A stretch of 64,000 bases of DNA from Trichaptum fuscoviolaceum. Taxonomy: Eukaryota > Basidiomycota > Agaricomycetes > Hymenochaetales > Trichaptaceae. How positions within the stretch are numbered: the first letter of the stretch is position 1; each line of letters begins with the position of its first letter. Location of the stretch: positions 868,001 to 932,000 of the forward strand of contig CAJSYZ010000003.1 of assembly GCA_910574455.1 (NCBI GenBank), read 5' to 3'. The notes under the pieces are model-generated. The model was not told the origin of the DNA, made no database searches, and saw only the letters and a list, made by a program, of their open reading frames with translations. Positions 32,941-44,360 of this stretch are shown piece by piece. Position numbers and translations under genes: made by a program.

Positions 32941-33841
32941 AATACTTACATACGATTATTGTCCGGAAGCCCCGCAACACCTCGCTTTTCTTCCTCCAAC
33001 GCTCATCTCCGCTCAGAGAGAGATTTAGTCGACGCTTTCCTCTTTTCAAAAGATGGTTAGGATTTCCCTCTAGACAATCGATTTTTCTAAGCTTCCATAT
33101 GGTCACCAGAAGCTTATAATGCGTGCACGTTTTCACGTTAAATTTCGAGCAAGCACATACATACAAAGGCGCAGCACGTTTCCACCTGATTGAGCGTTGA
33201 GGAATCTATAAAACGTAGCAAAATCCATCATGCCTTCCGATGTCGGTGTAAAGCTCTGCCTCTGCTGTCCTTGCCTGAGTGTTTTGCCACGTGTTCTCGC
33301 ACGGTACCCATTTCATCAGATATGCATCCCTCCTACTTCTTTTGCGGTGCTGCACGTCCAATCTCAATATTCAGGGTTGGTAGCCATTGAACGAGGCCAG
33401 CACATTCTGTGGAGTCGGAAGCTCACCGCTCTCTAGAGGTGATTGACACACCTCGCAATCCGCTTCTATTGTCTGTCGAGTCTTGCAGCTGCTATCTCTA
33501 CAGGAATCTCCTAACCATCCCTGGCTTCAAATCTCAGAAAGCGCAAACTCGGAGAGTCTCCAATATGTCCCTACAACTGTCGACATGATGTACTGTTATG
33601 ATCGTCAACTTACTATCTCAAGCGGGTGCAACCCCAAACCACTATGCCGGTACTATTCTGATACCTGGCATTACACTTGGGTCTTCAAGGCTACACAGGT
33701 GATGCAAGAAACTCGTGCATGCTATAGTTTGCAAGGTTTCAGATTTTTTCCGGACCGGCGCTAAACTGCATTCTACCTTTCAATAATGGTGTCTAACATT
33801 ATCTTGATTGGCGCTGGCTGCCTCATGGCTTTTGCATGTGC

Positions 33842-33848
33842 TATAAAG
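33842..33848 (+). promoter_or_regulatory. TATA box of unit A
   Basis: TATAAAG lies about 75 bp upstream of the ATG. The equivalent position in unit B is TATAAAG at 40179-40185, while C', C and D have CTACAAA at the aligned position. Confidence 0.55.
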
Positions 33849-33917
33849 GGCAGCCTCTTCAGCGACGACGACTCTCTTTCCTCCCACTTCCACAACCTTC
33901 TGCTCGCTATGAACGAT

Positions 33918-36900
33918 ATGACTGGTTCGTCTCTTCTTACCTCAAGTTGCAGACTTGAAGCTGACGTAGTTTTACAGATCCAGGATTAGGTTTGCATTTA
34001 TCAGCAATCTATGTCGTCGAGATATTGATAGTGTGAAGGCGTCAATTCGACACAAGTATCGAATGTCACGTTAAGCGATCTCTTCAATGTTGTGAAGGAG
34101 ATGCGAGACCTTATGCGTCAGAAGGCAGCTCAAAAAAAGAGTGAGTGACAATGTTACATACCATCAACTCATGCGTGCGTTCTTTCTGATAGCCCAGGAA
34201 CTTCGTGAAACTCTACATGAACGCGATGGCTCACCAGAAGCAACAGGCGCTGCTAAACAGGAACCTTCAAATACTGATACGGCAAACCCAGATACTGCGA
34301 ATGAAAGTGAGTATTGATGAGTCTTTCATGAAGGAAACCGAGATGGCTCAAATGAATACGTAGGCGACGAATCCCCACCAGAACCAGAACCAGACCCTTT
34401 TACTCACGAGCCTTTCAACACCGATCCGGGAAACGTAAGGGTTGACAACAACAAGAGTGAGTAATAATATGGCTTCGATGATGTCCATTGCGAAGACTCA
34501 AATCTGTACATAGACAATTGGCCAGACGACAAAACAATTGCGAGATACAAAGTCAGATGCGCGAAACACAAAAGGTGCATAATATACAACTGCTATCTCA
34601 TCAAATAGGTTCTGATGATGTCTTCCATTCAAGCGAGGCTGAGAAGATGCAGGTGGAAGTACGTACGGGACCTTTGCTGAGTAGTTGCTCTTTAACCGAC
34701 AGATAATAGTTGGGATGCTTCATTGCACATTTGCGTATTGTCGGAGGCGACAAGCGAGTGATTTATATGGCAGAATCACTACGGGAAGAGTTGCTGGATG
34801 CCATACAATCCGTGGAGAAGGCTTTGAATGTGGCTTCCGACGGTACGTGGTCTCAATTTGTAGGGACTATTGAATTAATAATGATGTCTTAGCGAGAGAC
34901 AATGGAATGCGCGAAGTTAGAGCCTATTTCCGTAGTATTTGGTCATCAATTCATGACGTCGCTTGGAGCACGCATGAAAAAGATGCACTTTATTCTGATA
35001 AACTCAAGCAATGGAGTAGAATCGCTAGCGTAAGTCTAGAGTATCTATGGAAAATTCAGAGCATTAATTCCTTCACACAAAGATCGGATATAACAAAATT
35101 TACTGTAAGGATCAAAGGCTTTAGATCCACAGCTTGATCTCTAATGATGTGTGGCGCAGACCTTGTACTTTCTGGTAATTTCGCCAAGTGTTTAGAATTC
35201 ATCCTCGACGAATTCTTCACTGACTTGGAAACGGCGATGGGGGATGTCGTCGACGCATTCAATGCATTCGAAGAGAGGTGTAAGTGGTTTAGTGTAGCCG
35301 AACTCCGGTAAAGATTTCGTTGACCAATCCGGCTGGTCCGAAGCTTCGAATGATTGGCTGGTGACGCAGAAGATAGAGGACTTTAAAGTGCGGTGTACCG
35401 AATACACAATTCGGGTATTCTCGCACATAGAAGCAGCCGGAGCCACGAGCGCTTCATCAGATTCAGACTTAAACGTATTGCTGAAAGGCAGATTTCTGCA
35501 TCACGAAACGTATGTACATTCACAATCCCGAGTCATAGTATGAATCTGAGCTCATTGAAGCACCCTAGCCACACTGATGCAGCTCTTGTTGCTTACTCTC
35601 TCTTTAGCCCTACCCAAATTCCTTGTTGACCAGATGGAGAGGGACACAACACGATACATCAACTTAACGACGATTGCCACCTTCTTCTCTAGCGTGACAG
35701 CTACCACGCTGCAGTTCACATACGCGGAGACCGATGCGGTGCCGTCTAACTCCTTGAGAGGGGTAGTCAACTTTTTCTGGTTCTTGTCGCTGGTCTTTAG
35801 CGTATCGTCGGGTGTAAGTAGCTTGCTGGGCCTGACCTGGAGAAAGTCTTCGATGTGCGTACTCTGTTTTTGTAGCTACTCTACCAACGTTTGCCTGACG
35901 GATCATGAAGTTATGATACTCGTGTTCCTCCGAAGCTCATTCGCATGTGGTTCGACAAAGCGCCCATGGTATTCCTGATAATTGCGGCTGTTGCTTTTGT
36001 CATCGGCTTGAATTTGTTCTCATATTTGTCTCTCCAGGTGCGGCATCAACTACTCTGACGTTGCCATAGAACTAACTGGAAGCCAGCCACATTTTGTCTC
36101 TCTCGCAACAAATATCCTCACGGGACTGCACGGCATGTGCTTTCTGACAGCTATACTATGGTTCATATATCAACTCAAGTATGATTCCGTCTGGGCAGGG
36201 TGGATTAGGACAGCCATGAAGGCAATCATGTGGATTATCATGAAAGCTGTGAAATGGATTTGGAAATGCATGCAACGGATTTGGGAATGCATGCAACGGA
36301 TTTGGGAATGTATAGAATGGATTTGGGGATGCATAAAATGGAATGGGACAGTCATTAAAAGGATCTGGAAGATGGTAAACCAGACTTACGTAAAGTACAA
36401 GCAGAACTTACACCTGCAACGAAACATATTCTGGTTACTTCATTGTCTCTGTTGTTGCCTAAAATTGAGCTAACATTGAGCATAAAGGGCTTTCGGGAAC
36501 GACAACCGCGTAGCTCGTCTAAACACAGCCATAAACTGGGAACATGATTGGCCGGGTCCACATCTTCTTTCCCAGGTCATCCGCCAAATTGCATATCCGG
36601 TAAAGAAGTGCTGGCTGGCAACCAAAATGGCTTTTTCCAACCTCGGTCATTTTGTCCAGGAGCATATATGCACGGCCTCTCGTGCAGGAAACACAAAAGG
36701 CGACATTGCGCTTTGCGAAAGGGGCGGACAGGAAAATTCCGAAGTGCACGAGGAAATCTACCCGGAAAGCCCTGTCGAGAAAGTGAAGAAGGAGTTTCGA
36801 AGGTCTCTGCAGAAGATGTTCAGTGACTCAGATAGGGTGGAAGAGATCATGTCAGATATTGAGCGATGGGAGGCTGGACGGTGAGGACCTCACGTTAGTA

Positions 36901-37484
36901 GCAGAACTGTATTTTCACTAACCTGAATTGACCTACTTAGTGAAGGTAGGGCCGAGTGGTATATCAGAAACGAGCTTTGGGGCTACCCATCCCTCATTGA
37001 TAAGTTTTTTGACGGTGTGCGACCAGCTTTGATGCAAGCACGTGAGGAAAGAAGGGCACAACTTGAAAGAGAGAACACGGGATATGAAAGCAGTGTATCG
37101 TCGCAGATCGACAACGATCTCCGTCTTCACATTTCTAACGACGAGAATCAAGAAAAGCGCCAGACTCCATCGAGCCTTTCAGTTTCCCCAGAAGTCACGC
37201 TCAAGACTCCGGATGTTACAGAGCTAGACGGGCAACAGGATGGCCAGGCACATCCGGTCCATCATTCTCTTTCCAACATTATCGCTCTGACAGCAGCATA
37301 CGATAGCATAGAGTTACTGGAACCGACGACTGGAGCTGCGACCGAGCAGCTGGAAGCTTCCCATTTAAGAGAGAGACCCGATCTGCCTGATGAATATGCG
37401 GGGATCCCGGAGATCCTGTCCCCTTTGGAAAACACAATCGACGGTTTGCGCATACCACAGTGCAAGGAAGATGCGGCAGAATGA
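33918..37484 (+). CDS. Array unit A: four-TM protein with a single helical module, 17 coding exons
   Basis: Exons fit at 33918-33924, 33984-33989, 34039-34140, 34193-34306, 34364-34456, 34514-34574, 34634-34658, 34710-34842, 34893-35029, 35083-35104, 35160-35279, 35344-35509, 35561-35854, 35911-36037, 36087-36433, 36488-36880 and 36941-37484. The sum is 2691 nt, exactly 896 codons plus stop, and every boundary is supported by the paralogs. An in-frame ATG at 33909 is also possible. The N-terminus is MTGLG, then a helical and acidic Pro/Glu linker, a motif NNWPDDKTIARYKVRCAKH, and the module starting LGCFIAHLRIVGGDK. Membrane segments are near residues 364-384, 397-420, 446-468 and 473-497. 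A Trp-rich heptad stretch (IWECMQR repeated) follows, then a charged tail with GYPSLIDKFFDGVRPAL. Unlike B-D it lacks the second module (their exons 13-17), and the DNA that is intron in B is read as hydrophobic LMQLLLLTLSLAL. Function unknown; probably membrane-anchored. Confidence 0.78.
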
Positions 37485-38589
37485 GAGGGGCAAATAGAGT
37501 ACGCTCAGTCATTTATTCGTCGAAGAGTCACCTTCCTGAACTTCCAAAGAATAGCGCAAGCAGGATGCGGTCATACACAAGGCGTCGCCTTCTTTCCTTG
37601 TTATAATGTATGGTATAGCTACTCATGAATTGTAATCAGACTTCTCTCTCACTGCGAGATGTTCAACCTTGAGCCAAAGTGCTTGATATAGCATTGAATG
37701 GCCCATTTTTGTACTTCTTAGCTCAAGTGTATTTAGTGTAAAGTGATTGCTCTGGTCATCCCCTTTGAGTTCACGCATCCCTTCAAGCCACTGTTCTGTA
37801 TGCACGGTATCGTTTGCAAAGTCGTTCAAAATTCCTCATCTTGCTCATCTATCGCAGTTACCGCATCACACGCGTCTCGTCGCAATGATCCCCTGGCTCA
37901 GCCTTTATCGATTCGAACTCTCGGGACAGCGGCGCTCTCTGAAAGCTCACAGGGCCCTCTACGTCGTTCTACTCTTTTCAGTGCTTTGCCCTCGGAGAAA
38001 ACTCTTCCACTTCCAGCCTTGCTCCGCTGGGCGCTTGAATCTAGTCGCTGTTCGCAAAGCCTTCAAATGAATATGAATAACATGCCAATACATTGTCGAG
38101 TGAAGCGGATTCAGTGAGGAAATGCAGTAAGACCGATGAGACCGTTAGTAAGTCTGCATTTAGAAACCAAAGGATCGGAGACTCATTCTAATGAAAAGAT
38201 ACGGCTAAGGTCAGATAACGCATACGGGGATGAGTATTTGCGTACTTACTGGATTAACCTAGGTCCGGTTCGCTGTGCTTAGGGAGTGTCGTGCGGTGAC
38301 AGTACCGAAGACTAGCGCAGGGATCTACTGGAGGTATATGGAAAGCAGAACCATCTTTTCTCCCAGAAAGCAACTCTCACTCTTACCCATTCTCTTAGAT
38401 TAGACTATCTTCCTTCCCAGAACCAGTTGCCAGTAACGGCATGTCAACCTCATCGAGGCGCAGAGTGCTTAGTCTAGCTTCACGACGCCCGGCAGCTAGA
38501 GACTCACAGAGCATGGGCAAGCAAGGACGAGTGACTCGATCTTGCGCTCCCGCACGCTGCCGTCTGTTGTTGGCTATCTAGAAAAAAAA

Positions 38590-39400
38590 GCTTCCTCGAA
38601 GGATGCTGAAGTGAAAACTTGGGCTGGCAGGTTCTTATGGGAGAAGCCGCCCTCGAGCTCGCTGAAAAGGTCCTTGCTCAAGGGCGACTTAGGTTGCCGA
38701 GGGGCCGGCAAGCCAAGCCCAAAACCGAAGGGAGGCGCAGCCTCTGGCGAGGAGAAGCCTCGGCAAACCCACAAGGAAGGCTACGCCGACCGAGGTCTCC
38801 ATAGATAGTGCCACCCATGTAAATAGACATTGTAGTGCAATGCTCACCTTACTTCTGCTATACTCCAGATGTCGGCAACAGCCAATGTTTTTGCTGCAGG
38901 ATTCGGGTGGCACGAATAAGGCCTCGTTCGACTGGGCTTTTGTATAGTAGGTGGCATCTGCTGCTTTTTTAAAGAGGATAGCGTCCTCTGCTTTTATAGC
39001 GGGTTGCGTCCTCTACTTTTAAAGCGGGTAGCGTCCGCTGGACAGCCAGGCTGCATAGCGGGAGCATCCACTATATAACAATGATTCGGGTGGCACGAAT
39101 AAGGCCTTGTCCGAGCAAGCTTTGTTATAGCAGGTAGCGTCTGCTGCTTGAAAGCAGGTGGTATGCCGCGAAGAAGAAAAGATGGTCAGGCTCCGGAGGG
39201 CGAGACACACCTGGCCACAAGAGCGCTGAGCTCAAGTGTTGCGAAAAATTTGAGGTCTTCATCGTGCGTCGCCGCTGTCTTGAGGTTCGGAGTCGTCCTT
39301 GTTGTTGTGGTCGATGATGAAGACGCGACTCGCAGTTTGACGCGTGACGTACGCGTGCTCCCGCTTGTCACGAGTCCTGGTACTTCTTCGAAGTCCTGCC
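38590..39400 (+). repeat. Dispersed repeat, satellite remnant and inverted-repeat arm (copy 2)
   Basis: Same order of blocks as at 31.7-32.9 kb: the GCTTCCTCGAAGGATGCTG block, GGTAGCGTC satellite units including a partial 181-bp unit, then the GTCGTCCTTGTTGTTGTGGT arm. The conserved order indicates that the composite was duplicated together with the array units. Confidence 0.7.
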
Positions 39401-40178
39401 AGCAGGACGACGCGTTTTCTTTCTCTAACTTTCATCAACAAGATGCCACTCACGCTCTTCACTCTCATACCTTCCATATCGATCATAAGCTTCAATCATT
39501 CCCATGTCTCCCTTCCAGAATCAATCTGCTCTAGACTTACATGATTACCCAAAGCTGAACGAACGCTGAGGGCACGTTTTCGGGAGGAACCACGCGCGGC
39601 ACCTTCTCATCTTCACATAAGAATGGAGGCGTATTCATGGGGTAACTGAATCGACATGGCGTGCAGAATCTCATCCTATGTAGAACGTATTCCGCTGATA
39701 TGTCAAGCTCTGACTATGACAACCGTCATTGTCCCGTGTCATTGCACGGTGCTCATCTGTGCCTCCATGCTTGCATCTCCCGCTTTCTTTTGTGATCTCG
39801 TCCTCCAATCTCACGAAATTAGAGGGTCAGTGGTCTTTAGTTGTGGCCAGCACTCTTCGCAAGTCTAAAAAATCGTCACCGATCTGTAGCGACGATTGAC
39901 ACTCTCCACAATCCTTTCCTATTGCTTTGTCCAACCATGCTGTCTCTGTAGGAATTTCGAACACCACCCCTGACTCCAAACCTCATGACTCACTTTCTTA
40001 GGAGATCTCTTGAACTGCCTTCACAACCGTCGACACGAAGTAGCGCTTTATTCATCAGGCTAGTTCAGTAATTGCAAGGTTTCGGATCTTTCGGTCCGGC
40101 ACTAATGTGATCGTCCTTCTACTATTGCAGGTGTCAATCATTATGATCTTGATCGGCGCTGGCTGCCTCACCATGCTC

Positions 40179-40185
40179 TATAAAG
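40179..40185 (+). promoter_or_regulatory. TATA box of unit B
   Basis: TATAAAG about 75 bp upstream of the ATG, aligned with that of unit A. Confidence 0.55.
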
Positions 40186-40258
40186 GACGTCAGCCCCCTC
40201 AGTAAGCACGATTCTCCTTTCTCTCACTATCTATCATCTGCTTCTCGGTGTGCTCGAT

Positions 40259-43200
40259 ATGTCTGGTTCGTCCTTTCTTACCGCGAGTTACAGAGTTTCC
40301 GCTGACGCAGCTTCACGGATTCAGGTATAGGTTAGCGATGATCAGTAGCGCACGTCATTGCATTATTGACAGCAGCAAGGTGCAGAATCGACAAATGAAC
40401 TCCTAAGGGAGATCCGAAACCTTTTGCGCCAGAAGTTAGAGCAAGAGGACAGTATGTAACCCTTCCATCGATTCGTGTGTGGATTATCTATGACGCCAGA
40501 AACAGCCCAGAAACCACATGAAATCAATGGCTCACTACACAAAGAAGGCACTACTATTCAGAAACCTTTCGGCATAAATACTACAATTGCAGAGATTGGT
40601 AATGATGGTAAGTAATGACCTGTCTTTAACGACGTCAATTGTGATGGCTCAAATGATAGACGGGGACTCGCTAGATAACGCAGATGCTGCAACTCAAGAA
40701 CCTCCTGGTTCTAGATCAGCGGGCAAAAAAACTGAGAATGAGAGTGAGTAACGATCTGTCTATAATGATGCTATTTGTTAAAGTTCAAATGGATACGCAG
40801 ACAATTGGCCAAACAACGAAACGGTTTCGAGATACAAATCCAGGTGTGCGAAACACAAAAGGTAATTTGTTTTCTCTGTCTATCTCATCAAATAGGTTCT
40901 GACACTGTCTTCCACCCAAGCAAATGTGAGAAGATGCAGGTGGAGGTGCGTGCGGGACCTTTATTTGGCAATTATCCTCTGACCGACGAATATTAGTTGG
41001 GATACTTTATCGCACACTTTGGCATCGTCGGAGGAGATAAAGATGTAATCAGCAGTGCAGAATTACTACGGAAAGAGTTGCTTGATGCCGTACAAACCGT
41101 GGAGAAGGCTTTGGATGTGGCTCCCCATAGTACGTGGCTCCAATTTTTAGACGAAGCTATTGCATGACGAATAAGATCTTAGGGAGAGGGAATGCGATGG
41201 GAGAAGTTAAAGACTCATTGTATAAGCTTCGTTACCCCGTCGACACCTTCGATAGCAGCTGGCACCAGGAATACTGTTCTAAAGTCATTCAATGGCGGAC
41301 ATGCATTCATGTGAGTTCAGAGCATATATAGCATTTAGAGAAGAACTAATCCTTCTCCGCGTAGAATGGATGGTCGAAAGTCTATGGTAACGTGAATGGC
41401 TATCAACACGCTGCTTGACCTCTAATGATGCGTGACAAAGACCTGGTAATCAGTAGTAAACATGTCGAATGCTTGAAATTCATCCACGACGAATTGTTCT
41501 CCGACTTGGAAACGGCTATGGGTGATGTTATTGAAGCATTGACGAAATTCGAAGAAAAATGTAAGTAAGCGAGTGCGCCTGATCTCCGGTGAAGATTTCG
41601 TTGACAATTTTTCTTGGTTCGAAGCTGCGAATGATTGGCTGGCGACGCAAAAGATAGAAGACTTTAAAGTGCGCTGCACCGAATACTCAATTCGTGTTCT
41701 CTCGCACATACAAGCAGCTGGAGCCACGAGTGCCTCACCAGATCCTTACTCGATTACGCTTCTGAAAGGAAGATTTCTGCATCACGAAACGTACTTTCAC
41801 CGTCCCGAAGCACAGTGTGGGTCTGAGCTGATTTAATGATTCATTCCAGTGTATGTGATAGAATGAGAAGTGAGGTATGTAGATCAAGGTTATGTGATAC
41901 ATTTCTTACTGACAAAGAAGCTGGACCACCTTATTGCTCACTACGGTGTTGTCGGTGGAGACAAGGAGGTTATTGAAGCTGCAAAAGTCGTCCAATTCTA
42001 TCTGCTTGGCCTTACTAGTTGTTTGATAAGGATTGTGGGCTCCAGTCCAAATGGTAAGTGATATGCTGTTGCTTATATCACATTTCTCTGACTGTATCCT
42101 GATAGAGAGGCATAAACCCATAAACTCGTTGATAGCATCCTTTGGTGGTCTATACTTTGCCGCTAGTAGACTTAACGGGAGCCTGTACCACCAAAAGCAC
42201 GCATTCTATTTTCGTGAAGTCAAAAAATGGGTAGATTGTTTATCTGTGAGCTTTGAAACTCCTAGATCCACACTGTGGCTACTAACTGTGTTACGAAGGG
42301 TGGATTTCACGTATTGCGCGGTAATGAAAATACACTGGCTCGTTACGCCAATTTACCTTACGACATTGAACACAGGTTACATGCATCGTGATGATCTAGA
42401 TGGATACCTTAAGTTTGTCGGCGATGACCTCCTCACTAATCTGGAGGTGACAATGTTCGGTATCAGTGCTGTACCCAAAGGAGTAAAACCATCCACAGGA
42501 AGTACAATGGAAGACAGCGCTGGTAACGTGACTGAAAAACTGAAGATGTTTGGAAAAGAGTGTAAGTCTCTTATGCAATCCTGATAAGTATGCTCTCTGA
42601 CTCCATTAAGCATTACCCAAATTCCTTGTTGATCAAATGGAGAGGGATACAACGCGATATGTCAATTTGACCACGATCGTCACCTTCTTTTCGAGCGTGA
42701 CAGCTACCACACTCCAGTTCACGTACGCAGAGACGGATGCTGTACCGTTTAATTTCTTGAGAGGAGTGGTCAACCTCTTCTGGTTCCTGTCTTTGGTCTT
42801 CAGCGTATCGTCGGGCGTGAGCAGCTTGCTTGGATTGACGTGGAGGAAATCTTCAATGTTCGTGATCATTTATCTTTGTTCTACATTGGCTGACTGATAG
42901 AGCTGAAAGTTACGATACTCGTGTCCCTCCGATGCTCATTCGAATGTGGTTCGACAAAGCGCCCATGCTGTTCCTGATTATTGCGGCTGTTGCGTTTATC
43001 CTTGGATTGAACCTGTTTGCATACTTATCTCTTCAGGTACGACATATATTATACTGGGGTTGCTCTAAAACTGACTTTAGTTCCAGCCACACTTTGTCTC
43101 TCTCGCTACGAATATCCTAACTGGTCTGCACGGGATGTGCTTATTGGCAGTTACGTCTTGGTTTATATACCAACTCAAGCATGACTCCGTCTGGGCTGAA

Positions 43201-44360
43201 TGGATCAGAACAGCCATGAAGCCGATTACTAAATTCGTAGATCTGATTAACAGGATTGCCATGAAATCCATTAAGCTAATGATGACGGGCATTACTGAAT
43301 GGATTTGGAAGATTATAAAGCGGCCCTACGATAGGTGCAAGCAAAATTTACACCTTCAAAGAAACATATTCTGGTTACTTCATCCACTCCGTCGTTACCT
43401 AGATTTGAGCTAACATTGTGCATAAAGGGCGTTCGGGTTCGACAATCACGTAGCACGGCTCAACTATAAATTAATCTGGTATCATGTCTGGCCAGGCCCG
43501 TACCTTCTCTCGCGAATCATCCGCTTCATTGCATATCCGGTCAAGAAGTGTTGGTTGGGAACTAAAAGGGCTCTTTCCGACATCGGACATTTTGTGCAGA
43601 AGCATATATGCGTGGCCTCTCGTGCAGTAAACACAGAAGACGACATTGAGCTCGGTGAAATGGGCGGAAGAGGATATTTCGAAGTGCATGAGGAATGGTC
43701 CTCGGCAGGCCCTGTCGAGAAGGCGAAGAAAGACTTTCGAAGATCTCTACAGAAGATGTTTAGTGATGCCGCTAGAGTGGAATCAATCATGTCAGACATC
43801 CGGGGATGGGAGCTTGGATAGTAAGGAATTCACGCTAGTGCCCACACATCATAATCACTAACCGAAATTGCCTTGTTAGTGAAAAGGCAGCCGAATGGCT
43901 TATTAGAAAGAAGCTTTGGGGTTACCCAACCCTCATAAATAGGTTTTTTGACGGCGTGCGACCAGCCTTGACGCAAGTGCGCGAGGAAAGAAGGATGCAG
44001 ATGGAGAGAGAGGAGTACGAAAGCAGATTATCGTTGCAGCTCAACACAGGTTTTCATCATCAGATTTACAACGACGAGAATATAGACGAGCACGAAACCA
44101 CATTTTTCTCGTACCAGATTCAATCGAGCTCTTCAGCTTCCTCAGAAGTCACCCTCAAGTCACTAGTTGTGACAAAGATAGACGAGCATCAAGATAGTCA
44201 AGCGCATCCGGCCGATCATTCTCCTTCTTCCGACTCATTCCCTCTACCAACAGCATCGGAGGATAGAGAAGTCCTAGGAGTTACGACCGGAGATCCATCC
44301 GAGCAGTTGGACGATTCCGATTATAAAGAGAGAGGCCCGACCAGGATGATGAAATTCTAG
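40259..44360 (+). CDS. Array unit B: four-TM protein with duplicated helical module, 22 coding exons
   Basis: Exons: 40259-40265, 40325-40330, 40380-40451, 40500-40607, 40660-40743, 40801-40861, 40921-40945, 40997-41129, 41183-41310, 41366-41387, 41441-41560, 41625-41790, 41850-41874, 41921-42053, 42106-42245, 42299-42320, 42376-42561, 42611-42857, 42910-43036, 43087-43373, 43428-43820, 43880-44360. Total 2973 nt, 990 residues, all phases closed. The start is MSGIGAESTNELLREI. Module 1 begins LGYFIAHFGIVGGDK (exon 8) and module 2 LDHLIAHYGVVGGDK (exon 14); each is preceded by a 25-nt exon and contains a 22-nt exon. The membrane region starts LPKFLVDQMERDTTRYVNL and has four hydrophobic segments (about residues 498-631), followed by a basic/Trp helix and an acidic tail. 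I recall similar unnamed four-TM proteins in mushrooms. Role unknown; tandem copies of variable modular structure suggest recognition or another rapidly evolving job, which is only inference. Confidence 0.82.

Larger units (their letters stand above)
37485..40258. other. Spacer between units A and B
   Basis: It contains a 3' flank shared with B and C' (AAGCAGGATGCGGTC, TCGCCTTCTTT; 37550-37660), a shared spacer block (38205-38520), a dispersed repeat (38590-38830), partial 181-bp satellite (38890-39165), an inverted-repeat element arm (39240-39395) and the 5' flank of B (from about 39400). No gene of its own is supported. Confidence 0.6.
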
